From: CADCUY01 sp964242735
GTDB taxonomy: Bacteria; Actinomycetota; Actinomycetes; Actinomycetales; Quadrisphaeraceae
Assembly (NCBI GenBank): GCA_964242735.1
Contig: CAXTAK010000003.1
Coordinates: 1-64,000 of the forward strand
DNA: 64,000 nucleotides
Reading direction: 5' to 3'
Under the pieces are notes generated by a model. It was not told the DNA's origin. It made no database searches and was given only the letters and a program-made list of their open reading frames with translations. This document shows, one piece after another, positions 15,322-23,930 of this stretch (positions within the stretch are counted from its first letter, which is position 1; each line of letters opens with the position of its first letter). Both the position numbers and the translations under genes were made by a program.

Positions 15322-17721
15322 ATGGTGGCGATGGTGGAGCTGGAGACGGCGCTGGCGCGCCTCCTGGACGCTCCCGGGCGCAGGGAGCGCGTCCTGCACG
15401 AGCACCTCGTGCTCCCGCGGGCCGGACGCACGGGAGCGTGGCCGGCGTGGACCCACCCCGCGCTGGTGGAGAACCTGGCCGCCGCCGGGGTGGCGGCGCC
15501 GTGGCTGCACCAGGTCGAGGCCGCTGAGCACGCCCGCGCGGGTGGGCACGTGGTGGTCTCCACGGGCACCGCGTCGGGCAAGTCGCTGGCCTACCAGCTG
15601 CCCGCGCTGACCGAGGTCGCCGACGGCGGCACCGCCCTGTACCTCGCGCCCACCAAGGCCCTGGCCGCGGACCAGCTGGCCTCGGTCGAGGCGCTGGCGG
15701 TGCCCGGGGTCAGGGCGGCGACCTACGACGGGGACACCCCGACCGACCAGCGGCGGTGGGTGCGCGAGCACGCGGGGTACGTGCTGACCAACCCCGACAT
15801 GCTGCACCGCTCCCTGCTGCCCCAGCACGCGCGCTGGGGCCGCTTCCTGCGGCGGCTGCGCTACATCGTCATCGACGAGTGCCACCACTACCGGGGCCTG
15901 TTCGGCTCCCACGTGGCGGCGGTCGTGCGGCGGCTGCGGCGGGTGGCGGCGCGCTACGGGTCGGCCCCGGTGCTGGTGCTCGCGTCGGCCACAGCGGCCG
16001 ACCCCGCGGCCACAGCGGCGCTGCTCACCGGCGCGGTGGTGCGCGCGGTCACCGACGACGCCTCGCCGCGGGGCACCACGCGCTTCTGGCTGTGGGAGCC
16101 GCCGCTGCTCACCGACGCTGCCGGGACCGCCGGGGTCGCCGGGGTCGCCGGCTCGTCCCGGGCCCCGGTCCGGCGCTCGGTGGTGGTCGAGACCGCGGAG
16201 CTGCTCACCGACCTGGTCACCGCCGGCGTGGCCACGCTGGCCTTCGTGCGCTCGCGGCGCGGCGCCGAGGCCGTCGCGGCCCGGGCCCGCGAGGCGCTGG
16301 CGGAGGTCGCCCCGGAGCTGAGCGACCGGGTCGCGGCGTACCGCTCGGGGTACCTGCCGGAGGAGCGCCGCGCCCTGGAGGCGGCGCTGCGCCGCGGGGA
16401 CCTGCTCGGGGTCGCCTCGACCAACGCCCTGGAGCTCGGAGTGGACGTCTCGGGCCTGGACGCCGTGCTGGTCGCGGGCTGGCCCGGGACCCGGGCCTCG
16501 CTGTTCCAGCAGGCCGGTCGGGCCGGGCGCGGGGGCACCGACGCGCTCGCGGTGCTCGTCGCCGACGACGACCCGCTCGACACCTACCTCGTGCACCACC
16601 CGCAGGCGCTGTTCGGCCCGCCGCTGGAGAAGACGGTGCTCGACCCGGGGAACCCGCACGTCCTGGGGCCGCACCTGTGCGCCGCGGCCGCCGAGGTGCC
16701 GCTCACCGAGGCGGACCTGCCGCTGTTCGGCCCCTCGGCGGAACCGGTGCTGCGCCACCTGGTCGCCGGGGGCCTGCTGCGGCGCCGCCCCGCCGGGTGG
16801 TTCTGGACGTCGCGGACCCGGGCGAGCGACCTCGCGGACCTGCGCGGCACCGGCGGTGAGCCGATCCGCCTGGTGGAGTCGTCGACGGGGCGGGTCCTGG
16901 GCACGGTCGACGCCGCCTCGGCGCACGCCGTCGCCCACCCCGGGGCGGTGTACCTGCACCAGGGTGCGGGGCACGTGGTGGAGGAGCTCGACGAGGAGGC
17001 GCGGGTGGCGCTGCTGCGCCGCGAGGACGTCGACCACACCACCTCGGTGCGCTCGGTCGCCGACGTCGTGGTGCTGGCCGAGCGGGACGCGCGCCAGTGG
17101 GGGCCGGTGAGGGTGAGCTCGGGGACGGTGGAGGTCACCAGCCGGGTGACCTCGTTCCTGCGGCGCCGGGCGAGCACGGGGGCGGTCGTGGGCGAGGAGG
17201 CCCTGGACCTGCCCGAGCGGACCCTGCGCACCAGCGCGGTGTGGTGGACGCTGCCGAGGGACGTGCTGGCGGCCCACGGCGTGGCGCCCGCCGACGTGCC
17301 CGGCGCGGCGCACGCCGCCGAGCACGCGGCGATCGGGCTCCTGCCGCTGGTGGCGACGTGCGACCGGTGGGACATCGGGGGGGTCTCCACCGCCCTGCAC
17401 CCCGACACCGGGCTGCCGACGGTCTTCGTGCACGACGCCGCCGCCGGGGGCGCCGGCTTCGCCGACCGGGGCTTCGCGGCGGCCGCGACGTGGCTGGCCG
17501 CCACCGCGGCGCTGATCGCCAGCTGCGAGTGCTCCACGGGCTGCCCGTCGTGCGTGCAGTCGCCGAAGTGCGGCAGCGGCAACTCGCCCCTGGACAAGGC
17601 GGGGGCTCTGGCCCTGCTGACCGCCACCCTCGCCGAGGCCCCCGGGGATCCCGTGCCGCAGCCCGACGCTCCCCGGTCCGACGTCCCGAGAACCGACGCT
17701 CAGGCGCCCGCCGCCCCCTAG
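15322..17721 (+). CDS. DEAD/DEAH-box helicase with DUF1998 cysteine cluster (MrfA/YprA-like)
   Basis: 799 residues. Motif I is TGTASGKSLAYQ, motif II is DECHH (a DExH variant), and ASATAADP and QQAGRAGRGG are motifs III and VI, so both RecA-like domains are complete. The C-terminal domain ends with the cysteine cluster CECSTGCPSCVQSPKCGSGN. It is typical of the MrfA/YprA family, whose Bacillus member takes part in mitomycin repair and binds zinc there. Two in-frame ATGs (15322, 15331) could start translation. It is divergent from bldG, the same neighbour as in Streptomyces and, for Rv3649, mycobacteria. Confidence 0.93.
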   Translation: MVAMVELETALARLLDAPGRRERVLHEHLVLPRAGRTGAWPAWTHPALVENLAAAGVAAPWLHQVEAAEHARAGGHVVVSTGTASGKSLAYQLPALTEVADGGTALYLAPTKALAADQLASVEALAVPGVRAATYDGDTPTDQRRWVREHAGYVLTNPDMLHRSLLPQHARWGRFLRRLRYIVIDECHHYRGLFGSHVAAVVRRLRRVAARYGSAPVLVLASATAADPAATAALLTGAVVRAVTDDASPRGTTRFWLWEPPLLTDAAGTAGVAGVAGSSRAPVRRSVVVETAELLTDLVTAGVATLAFVRSRRGAEAVAARAREALAEVAPELSDRVAAYRSGYLPEERRALEAALRRGDLLGVASTNALELGVDVSGLDAVLVAGWPGTRASLFQQAGRAGRGGTDALAVLVADDDPLDTYLVHHPQALFGPPLEKTVLDPGNPHVLGPHLCAAAAEVPLTEADLPLFGPSAEPVLRHLVAGGLLRRRPAGWFWTSRTRASDLADLRGTGGEPIRLVESSTGRVLGTVDAASAHAVAHPGAVYLHQGAGHVVEELDEEARVALLRREDVDHTTSVRSVADVVVLAERDARQWGPVRVSSGTVEVTSRVTSFLRRRASTGAVVGEEALDLPERTLRTSAVWWTLPRDVLAAHGVAPADVPGAAHAAEHAAIGLLPLVATCDRWDIGGVSTALHPDTGLPTVFVHDAAAGGAGFADRGFAAAATWLAATAALIASCECSTGCPSCVQSPKCGSGNSPLDKAGALALLTATLAEAPGDPVPQPDAPRSDVPRTDAQAPAAP

Positions 17722-17831
17722 CGCGACCTCCAGCCGCACCCCGCGGGAGTCACGAGGCCCTTCCCGGAAGCGACCTCCACTACCGTCAGTGACCACGTCG
17801 AAGCCCACGGCGTGCTGGTCGAGGAGGCGCC

Positions 17832-18437
17832 GTGATCGTGCTGGCCGTGCTGCTGCTGCTGCTCGTGGCCGCCGTCGTGCTCCTCGTGGCGGTGACCGGC
17901 AGCACCCAGACGGTCGACCTGGTGTGGGGCGCGACGGGGTACGCCTGGGCTCCCACCGCGCTGGGCATCTTCCTGCTGGGCGCCGCGGTCATGCTGACCG
18001 CCGACGCCGCGGTGGGCCTGCTGCTGCGGGGCAGCCGCAGGAGCGGCCAGCGCCGTCGGGAGCGCCGGCACGAACGCCGTGTCAACCCGCGGCGCACAGC
18101 GGCGGAGGCGGGGCCGGTGACCACGGGGGGGTCCGCGTCGGTCACGGCGGTGACCGAGCCGGTGCCGGTGGCCGTGCCCGTGTCCAGGTCGTCGTCCGGG
18201 CGCAGGACCGGGTCGGGGCCGTGGCCGGGGCCCGTGACCGGGCCGGCGCTGAACTCGGGTGCGGAGCTGGAGCGGGTCACCGGGCCGGTGCCGATCGCCC
18301 GCGAGCGCGGGAGGGAGCGGGCCGCAGCGCAGCGGAGGGGCTCGACCGCGCAGCACAGCGAGGATCGGGACGATGTCAGCGCGCCACCGGTGCCCGCAGG
18401 GCACGGGAGGCGATCGGCGCGGCGCTCCACGCCCTGA
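17832..18437 (+). CDS. two-helix membrane protein with long charged tail
   Basis: 201 residues. Two hydrophobic helices (about residues 2-22 and 41-64) bracket a short segment with TVDLVWGATGYAWAPT, a pattern like LapA-domain membrane proteins. The remaining ~135 residues are Pro/Val-rich and Arg-rich with no recognised domain. The GTG start is well supported by GAGGAGG at about 17820. The gene is expressed divergently from nothing and ends convergent with the Tad operon. Function unknown; lipopolysaccharide-assembly-type naming of LapA domains should not be transferred. Confidence 0.75.
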   Translation: MIVLAVLLLLLVAAVVLLVAVTGSTQTVDLVWGATGYAWAPTALGIFLLGAAVMLTADAAVGLLLRGSRRSGQRRRERRHERRVNPRRTAAEAGPVTTGGSASVTAVTEPVPVAVPVSRSSSGRRTGSGPWPGPVTGPALNSGAELERVTGPVPIARERGRERAAAQRRGSTAQHSEDRDDVSAPPVPAGHGRRSARRSTP

Positions 18438-18489
18438 CCAGCGCCCCGTGGTCGCGGCCGCCTCGGCTCGCACCAGCGGCCAGGGCGGC

Positions 18490-18930
18490 TCACGGGTCCG
18501 GGGTCCACGGGTCGGCCGGCGCTCCGAGAGCTCCTGCACCACCGGACCCAGCGCCACCGGCGCCGGCGCGGGCGAGCGCCCGTGCCGGCCCCAGCGCCTT
18601 CGCCACCCCGGGCAGCGGCAGCTCGACTCCCACGAGGACCTGACCGCTCCCCACCTCGCACCGCGTGACCCGCGCGCTGCCCGCTGCGGCGACGCGCACC
18701 GCTGCGGCGCACGGGTCCTCGGCGGTGCTCCGGCCCAGCGCGACGTCCGCCGCCGCGAGCGCTGCGAGGTCGGCCGCGGCGCCGGCGCGCGCGGCACCGA
18801 CCGCCGCTTGGGCGACCACCGCCGTGCCGGAAGCGAGGACCAGGCCCACCGCCACCAGCCCCGCCACCAGCACGGAACCCGCCCCGGCGTCCCCGCGGGG
18901 CCTCGAGCGCGCTCGCCGGGGCCCGCTCAC
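18490..18930 (-). CDS. TadG-like pilus-assembly protein (Rv3654c type)
   Basis: 146 residues. A basic N-terminus (RRARSRPRGDAGAGS) is followed by one hydrophobic helix (VLVAGLVAVGLVLASGTAVV) and a small extracytoplasmic domain with two cysteines (DPCAAAV, RVTRCEV). This is the actinobacterial TadE/TadG-like family at the end of tad operons. It overlaps the preceding tadE gene by GTGA, so the GTG start is firm. Pseudopilin-like helices of this kind are processed or inserted into Tad machines; no prepilin peptidase is present in the window. In mycobacteria the equivalent genes sit in the same order. Confidence 0.8.
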   Translation of the reverse strand: MSGPRRARSRPRGDAGAGSVLVAGLVAVGLVLASGTAVVAQAAVGAARAGAAADLAALAAADVALGRSTAEDPCAAAVRVAAAGSARVTRCEVGSGQVLVGVELPLPGVAKALGPARALARAGAGGAGSGGAGALGAPADPWTPDP

Positions 18931-19301
18931 GGCGGCTGCTCCACCGCAGCGCTGGCACGGCCGGTGACCGTGACCACCGGGGCGCCGGGCAGCGTCAACC
19001 GCACCGGGCGCGCGACGGCCACCGACACGAGCGCTGTCCCGCCCCCCGTGGTGCTCACCTCGCTGCCGGGACCGGCCCGGGCCCGGGCGATGGCCACCAC
19101 CACGGAGGTCGGCTCCCCGCGGGCCGCGGCACGGGCACCCGCTGCGGCCGCACCCTCCACGGCCACGCGGGCCTGGGCGGCGGTGGCCACCGAGAGCACC
19201 GCGGCCAGGGCCAGCACCACACCGACCATGCCGATGGCCAGCTCCGCGGTCACGGTGCCCGAGTCGGTGCGGGCACCGCGCTCACCCGAGGGTGAGCGCA
19301 C
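18927..19301 (-). CDS. TadE family pseudopilin
   Basis: 124 residues. GTVTAELAIGMVGVVLALAA is the TadE signature: a glutamate five residues before or within the start of the hydrophobic helix, preceded by a short positively charged leader. The rest is an Ala-rich helix and a small beta-rich domain. The GTG at 19301 lies inside the end of the preceding DUF4244 gene (20 bases of overlap). It is the only conventional start in this frame that leaves a short leader. It belongs to the tad operon and is probably a minor pilin or a secretion pseudopilin. Confidence 0.85.
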   Translation of the reverse strand: MRSPSGERGARTDSGTVTAELAIGMVGVVLALAAVLSVATAAQARVAVEGAAAAGARAAARGEPTSVVVAIARARAGPGSEVSTTGGGTALVSVAVARPVRLTLPGAPVVTVTGRASAAVEQPP

Positions 19302-19521
19302 GCTGGACGATGGCGAGCAGCAAGCCCCGCACCTGGTCGCTGCCGAGGACGGTGACGAGCAGCGCCGCGAACCCGCACGCGGCGAGGGTGGCGATGGCGT
19401 ACTCGGCGGTGGCCATCCCGTCGTCACCGCGGAGGACCGCCCGAGAGGGGTCCTCCGCGCTCTGCTGCGGGCGGTGGACCTCGGTCGAGCTGTGGTGGGT
19501 GTGGGGGTCGTGGGGGTCCAT
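19282..19521 (-). CDS. DUF4244 pilin-like small protein
   Basis: 79 residues. A hydrophilic leader rich in His and Asp (DPHDPHTHHS) of about 35 residues is followed by GMATAEYAIATLAACGFAAL, which has the G-x4-E-Y arrangement of Flp pilins, then a C-terminal hydrophobic segment. DUF4244 proteins are the probable major pilin of actinobacterial tad loci. The ATG has GGAGGA upstream. The ~200 bases between it and tadC contain two TGTGGAC motifs and no gene, so this small gene may have its own promoter, as expected for an abundant pilin. Confidence 0.87.
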   Translation of the reverse strand: MDPHDPHTHHSSTEVHRPQQSAEDPSRAVLRGDDGMATAEYAIATLAACGFAALLVTVLGSDQVRGLLLAIVQRALTLG

Positions 19522-19723
19522 GGGTCCTCCGATCTGCGGGCGCCGTGTGCGCCCGGGACGAGCCTGTGGCCGTGGCCACCGCACCGAGCGCGGGTGGCGG
19601 CCCTCTGTGGACGGGTGCACCCCTGTGGACAGCGGGCACGGGGTGCAGCGGCGGGGGCGCACCGGGGCAGCGGCACGGGAGCAGCGGGCGCCGAAGCAGC
19701 GGCGCGGGGGTCGTCGGCGCGCT

Positions 19724-20490
19724 TCACGCCCCGGCGAGGGAGCTGGCGAGGGAGAGCACCAGCGGCACCACGCCCAGGGCGGCGAAGGCGGGCAGGGCGC
19801 ACGTGCCCATGGGCAGCAGCACCCACACGCCCAACCGCTGGGCGGCAGCGGCGCGGCGCTGCGCCCGGTCGGCGCGCTCGCGCTGCGCCGCCTGGCGCAG
19901 CAGCGCGGCCGTGGGAGCACCGGAGGCGGCGGCCAGCTCCAGGCAGCGCGCCAGCACTGACCAGCGCGCTCCGGCACCCGCCCACGCCTGGTGGGGTGTC
20001 GTGCCCATCCCCAGCAGCTCGGCGACCTCACCGAGGCGCTCCCCGTCCTCACCGGCCAACGCCTCGGCGACCACCGCCAGCGCCGTGGGCACGGCGGCGC
20101 CGGAGAGCAGCGCGGCGGCCAGCAGGTCCATCGCCAGCGGCGGGTCCGCGCGGGGCACCGCGGCTGCCGGACGGGCACCGGGGCGCCGACGCGCACCCGC
20201 GTGCCGGCGAGGGCGAGCAGCTCCGTGCCGGCGNNNNNNNNNNNNNNNNNNNNNNNNNNNNNNNNNNNNNNNNNNNNNNNNNNNNNNNNNNNNNNNNNNN
20301 NNNNNNNNNNNNNNNNNNNNNNNNNNNNNNNNNCGTGCCGGCGAGGGCGAGCAGCTCCGTGCCGGCGGGTGCCGGCGCCGCGGCGGCCGCCGGTGACCGC
20401 CACCGCGGGCGACCGCGGGCGCCAGGTGGCGACGAGGAGCGCCAGGGCCACGAGCGCGCCGGACGCCCACGGCACCGCACCGCCCGTCAC
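19724..20490 (-). CDS. tadC: TadC-type inner-membrane platform protein (type II secretion F family), interrupted by an N gap
   Basis: As given, the frame is broken by 100 N (20234-20333). The same 34 bases occur on both sides (20200-20233 and 20334-20367). Removing the N run and one copy joins the GTG start at 20490, in frame, to the downstream part (PLAMDLLAAALLSGAAVPTA onward). The result is one 210-residue protein with an N-terminal helix, the F-domain helix bundle and two C-terminal membrane helices (LGVWVLLPMGTCALPAFAAL and the helix after it). TadC and TadB form the membrane platform of the Tad machine. The residues RRHGAARPRRH are read identically on both sides of the gap. Confidence 0.85.
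20234..20333. other. assembly gap of 100 N inside tadC, probably artefactual
   Basis: Exactly 100 unknown bases flanked by an identical 34-base sequence on each side. The offset between the copies is 134 bases, and deleting 134 bases restores the tadC frame. This suggests two contigs that overlap by 34 bases were joined with a default spacer and not merged. Confidence 0.9.
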
Positions 20491-20508
20491 CGGCCGCCTC
20501 CCCCGCTG

Positions 20509-20553
20509 ACCCGTCCCGCGCCCAGCCGTCCCGCGCCCACCCGTCCCGCGCTC
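20509..20553. repeat. three 15-bp direct repeats between tadB and tadC
   Basis: Three consecutive 15-base units sharing CCGTCCCGCGC (20509-20523, 20524-20538, 20539-20553) fill most of the 76-base interval between the tadB stop and the tadC start. Units differ at one to two positions. Their role is unknown; they may only reflect GC-rich slippage. Confidence 0.8.
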
Positions 20554-20566
20554 GAGCGACGGGTGC

Positions 20567-21412
20567 TCATCCGACCCGCTCGGCGGCCCGCACGAGCAGA
20601 CGCGTCCACCCCCACCCGCAGACCGCGCAGGTCACCCCGACCAGGGCGCTGATCCGCCCGGCGGCCGTGCCGAGGAGCACCGCCACAGGGTCGACGCCGA
20701 CCAGCACGCCCAGCCCGAGGCCCGCGAGCGGCAGCACGGCGAGGACCAGGGCGCTCGCCCGGGGCCCCGCCAGCGCGCCCTGCCGGGCGAGGGCGTGCTG
20801 GCGGTCGGCGAGCAGCGCTGCACCGAGGCGCTCCAGCACCTCGGCGGGTGGCGCGCCGGCGCGCTCGGCGACCTGCCACGCGGCGGCGAGCGCGAGCAGC
20901 GGCTCGGCGGCCGCCCGTGCCCGGCGCGTCGGCGACAGCGCGTCGACGCGCCGGCGCAGCACCGCCGCGACGTCCTCCCCCCGGCCCGCGGCCGCGGCAG
21001 CGGCGCGCACGGCGTCCTCGACGGAGGAGGACCGCGCCCGGGCCGACCCGCGGGCGGCCCGTCCACCACCATCGCCAGCGGCCTCCCCGGTGGCACCAGG
21101 ACCCCACCGTCCGGAGCCCGCCGCGTGCTGCCAGGCCGGTGCCGCCCCGACCCCGGCACGCAGCAGCGTCGCCAGCTCGGCCGCCACACCGGCGACCAAG
21201 GCCACCTCGGCAGACCCGGTGCCCCTGTCGGCCGACCGCCGCGCCGCCGCCAGCAGCCCGACCCGGGACGCGCCGCGACCCCTGCGGGACCGTGGGCGCA
21301 GCGAGGGGCGCCCGGTGGCGAGCAGCGCCACCGCGAACACCGCCGCGCAGAGCGCCGCGGGCACCAGCAGGTCGCTCCCCGGGAGGAAGGGGAGCGGTGC
21401 GGCGGCGGTCAC
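20567..21412 (-). CDS. tadB: TadB-type inner-membrane platform protein (type II secretion F family)
   Basis: 281 residues with an N-terminal hydrophobic helix (LLVPAALCAAVFAVALLATG), a cytoplasmic helical F domain (AELATLLRAGVGAAPAWQHA) and C-terminal hydrophobic helices (ASALVLAVLPLAGLGLGVLV). This is the usual TadB layout. The GTG start overlaps the tadA stop (GTGA). Together with TadC it would form the membrane base driven by the TadA ATPase. An Arg/Gly/Ser-rich insertion in the middle (about residues 120-145) looks disordered. Confidence 0.88.
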   Translation of the reverse strand: MTAAAPLPFLPGSDLLVPAALCAAVFAVALLATGRPSLRPRSRRGRGASRVGLLAAARRSADRGTGSAEVALVAGVAAELATLLRAGVGAAPAWQHAAGSGRWGPGATGEAAGDGGGRAARGSARARSSSVEDAVRAAAAAAGRGEDVAAVLRRRVDALSPTRRARAAAEPLLALAAAWQVAERAGAPPAEVLERLGAALLADRQHALARQGALAGPRASALVLAVLPLAGLGLGVLVGVDPVAVLLGTAAGRISALVGVTCAVCGWGWTRLLVRAAERVG

Positions 21413-22632
21413 GGGGCCGGCACCCCCAACCGCTCGGCGAGCGCCGCCCACCCGGGACCCAGCTCACCGGGACCCCCACCACCGGGTCCGACACCACCGG
21501 ATCCGACATCACGACCGCGCCTCAGGGCCGTGGCGACCACCAGGGCGCCGTCGCGGTCGCGGCCCAGCACCGCCACCTCTTCCAGGGTGCGCCCACCGCG
21601 CGAGCGCCTCAGGTGCAGCACCACCTGCAGCGCGCTCGCCGCCTGCGCCGCCAGCGCCTCTCGACCGAGCCCCGCCAGCGCCCCCAGCGCCTCGAGGCGG
21701 GCGGGGACGTCGGCGGCGGTGTTGGCGTGGACGGTGCCGCAACCCCCCTCGTGCCCGGTGTTGAGGGCGGCGAGCAGGTCGCGCACCTCCGCGCCGCGCA
21801 CCTCCCCCACCACGATGCGGTCCGGGCGCATGCGCAGCCCCTCGCGCACCAGGTCGGCGAGGTCGACGCGGCCCGCACCCTCGACGTTGCCGTGCCGGGT
21901 CTGCAGGCGCACCACGTGCGGGTGCTCCGGTGCCAGCTCCCCCCCGTCCTCGACCAGCAGCAGCCGCTCGGCCGGGTCAGCGAGGCCGAGCAGCGTGGAC
22001 AGCACAGTGGTCTTGCCGCTGCCCGTGCCGCCGGTGACGACGAAGGACAGCCGCTGCTCGAGCACCGCGACCAGCACCGGCGCCCACCGTGCGGGCACGG
22101 TCCCGACCGCCACCAGCTCCTCGAGGGTGAAGGCGGTGCGCCGCGGCACCCGCAGCGACAGGAGGGTGCCCACCGGGGACAGCGGGGGCAGCACGGCGTG
22201 CAGGCGCACCCCGTCGGGCAGGTGCGCGTCGACGCACGGGCTCGCGTCGTCCAGGCGCCGTCCCGCTGCGGCGGCCAGCCGCACCGCCAGGGCGCGCAGC
22301 TCCCCCTCACCTCCGACGTCGACCTCGCCGCGCGGCACCCGCCGCAGCCCGTCCCCGCGGTCCACCCACACCGCCCCGGGGCCGTTGACCAGCACGTCGG
22401 TGGTGCCGGGCTCGTCCAGCAGGGGCTGCAGCGGCCCGGCGCCGACGATCTGCGCCGCCACCGCCCGCGCGACGCCCAGCACACCGGCGCTGCCCAGGAC
22501 CTGCTGGGCGGCGACCGCCGCGGTCAGGCGCGGCCCCGCCCCGCCGCCGTCGAGCGGGGCCGTCCTGAGCAGGGCGGTGCGCACGCCCTGGACGACCGCG
22601 GGGTCCAGCGCCTGTGGCCGCACGGGTGTCAC
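21409..22632 (-). CDS. tadA: TadA/CpaF-type secretion ATPase
   Basis: 407 residues of the VirB11-like traffic ATPase family that powers pilus assembly or secretion. It has an N-terminal domain, then Walker A VTGGTGSGKTT, the Asp box LLLVEDGGEL, Walker B-region RPDRIVVGEVRGAE and the His box GHEGGCGTVHAN. The ATPase is therefore intact. GTG 22632 overlaps the ssd stop by four bases. Gene order ssd-tadA-tadB-tadC is the actinobacterial standard. The name is shared with, but unrelated to, the tRNA deaminase at 62.6 kb. Confidence 0.94.
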   Translation of the reverse strand: MTPVRPQALDPAVVQGVRTALLRTAPLDGGGAGPRLTAAVAAQQVLGSAGVLGVARAVAAQIVGAGPLQPLLDEPGTTDVLVNGPGAVWVDRGDGLRRVPRGEVDVGGEGELRALAVRLAAAAGRRLDDASPCVDAHLPDGVRLHAVLPPLSPVGTLLSLRVPRRTAFTLEELVAVGTVPARWAPVLVAVLEQRLSFVVTGGTGSGKTTVLSTLLGLADPAERLLLVEDGGELAPEHPHVVRLQTRHGNVEGAGRVDLADLVREGLRMRPDRIVVGEVRGAEVRDLLAALNTGHEGGCGTVHANTAADVPARLEALGALAGLGREALAAQAASALQVVLHLRRSRGGRTLEEVAVLGRDRDGALVVATALRRGRDVGSGGVGPGGGGPGELGPGWAALAERLGVPAP

Positions 22633-23735
22633 AGCGCCACCGGGGTGGCCGGCGCCATCACGGGGTCGAGCTGCTCGCAGCACCGCGCCAGGGCCCCGCG
22701 GTACCGGCTGCCCGGCGGCTCACCCCGGTCCACCGCCGCGGCGAGGCCCACCTCGCGGCCCAGCTCCGCGGCCAGGGGCACCCCGAGGGCGTCGACCACC
22801 GCGGCGGCGGGCAGCTCCGCGCCCCGGGGCCCACCGGTGCGGGCCAGCACCAGCCGCACGTCGGCCACGGCGGTGGTGGCGAGGTCCAGCACCCGCGCCG
22901 CCGCGGCCACCGCGCGCACCTCGGGGGGCACCACGAGCAGCAGCACCTCGGCGGCGGCGAGCGCCGCCAGGGTGGCCGCGTCGTCGCGTCGCGGCAGGTC
23001 CAGCACCACGGCGTCGTGGCCGCGCCGGGCAGCGGAGAGCACGGTGGTGACCGCCGCCGCCGGCAGCGGCTCGATCGGCGCTGCCCGGTCGTAGGACAGG
23101 ACGGCCAGCGCGCCGGCGCGCGGCAGCCCCTCGCGCAGCAGCGACGACCGCACCGTGCCCCGGGCACCGGCCAACTCCGGCCACCGGAAGCCCCCGGACC
23201 GCTCCAGCCCGACGAGCAGGTCGAGCCCGCCACCGAGGGGGTCGCCGTCCACGAGCAGCGCCCGACCCAGACCGCTGGCCCGCAGTGCCAGCGCCGCTGC
23301 CAGCGACGAGGCGCCCACCCCGCCGCGGGCCCCCAGGACGGCGACGACCCGCCCGGACCCGCTGCCGTCGAGCTCGGCGACCAGGGCCAGCTGGTGCAGC
23401 ACGGCCTGGCGGTCGCGGGGCAGCAGCAGCACCCCGGCGGCGCCCACGCCCACCGCCGCGCGCCACAGCTCCTCACCACCGCCGGCGTCCGCGGGCGCCA
23501 GCAGCACCACGCCGTCACGGCGCGAGGGGACGCCGGCGACCGCCGCGTCGTCCCCGACCAGCACGAGGTCCGCGGCGGCCCACGCCCGGCCCGCGGCCGC
23601 GACGTCCGCCACGACCCCGACGGCCACGCCGGCCGCGCTCGCCAGGTCCGACACCTCCTCGACCAGCACCTCGCGCCCGGTCACCAGCAGCGCGCTCCCC
23701 TGTCCCACGCCGGCGAGCCTGCATCCGGTGCGCAT
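22629..23735 (-). CDS. ssd: septum-site-determining/CpaE-like protein
   Basis: 368 residues. A receiver-like N-terminal half is followed by a MinD/ParA-type P-loop region beginning VAVLGARGGVGASSLAAALA, with RALLVDGDPLGGGLD as the second motif. The Walker A lysine is replaced (GVGAS), as in many Ssd proteins, so ATP hydrolysis may be weak. Ssd of mycobacteria affects septum formation; its homologues CpaE/TadZ position Tad machines. It is first in the operon, with ATG 23735 and a 195-base upstream region shared with the acetate operon. Confidence 0.9.
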   Translation of the reverse strand: MRTGCRLAGVGQGSALLVTGREVLVEEVSDLASAAGVAVGVVADVAAAGRAWAAADLVLVGDDAAVAGVPSRRDGVVLLAPADAGGGEELWRAAVGVGAAGVLLLPRDRQAVLHQLALVAELDGSGSGRVVAVLGARGGVGASSLAAALALRASGLGRALLVDGDPLGGGLDLLVGLERSGGFRWPELAGARGTVRSSLLREGLPRAGALAVLSYDRAAPIEPLPAAAVTTVLSAARRGHDAVVLDLPRRDDAATLAALAAAEVLLLVVPPEVRAVAAAARVLDLATTAVADVRLVLARTGGPRGAELPAAAVVDALGVPLAAELGREVGLAAAVDRGEPPGSRYRGALARCCEQLDPVMAPATPVAL

Positions 23736-23844
23736 CCGCCGGGGGCCAGCGCCCCGGGCCTGTGGACGCGCACCCGAGCGGTCCCCGCCTGTGGACGGAG
23801 CGGCCGCGCGAGAGCCCCACCGGCTCCCCCCGGCGACACCCCCC

Positions 23845-23864
23845 GGGTGTGACCGCTCACACCC
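23845..23864. promoter_or_regulatory. perfect palindromic operator upstream of the acetate operon
   Basis: GGGTGTGA, four bases, then TCACACCC: 8-bp perfect arms. The core resembles a Crp/GlxR half-site pair (TGTGA...TCACA), but with a 4-base and not a 6-base spacer. A possible -10 element TACGCT lies at 23874-23879, and the DUF485 start is at 23931. It could also serve ssd on the other strand. Confidence 0.6.
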
Positions 23865-23930
23865 TCAGACCCCTACGCTGACCGCCGACGAGGACGGCGA
23901 CGATGCCGCGCCCCACGACGAGGAGGACGC

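Noticed and set aside
14875..17808. Minus-strand open frame of nearly 1000 codons opposite the helicase
   Set aside because: Only its last ~118 codons (the STAS protein) make sense; the rest is the reverse complement of the helicase with repetitive Arg/Gly/Val composition.
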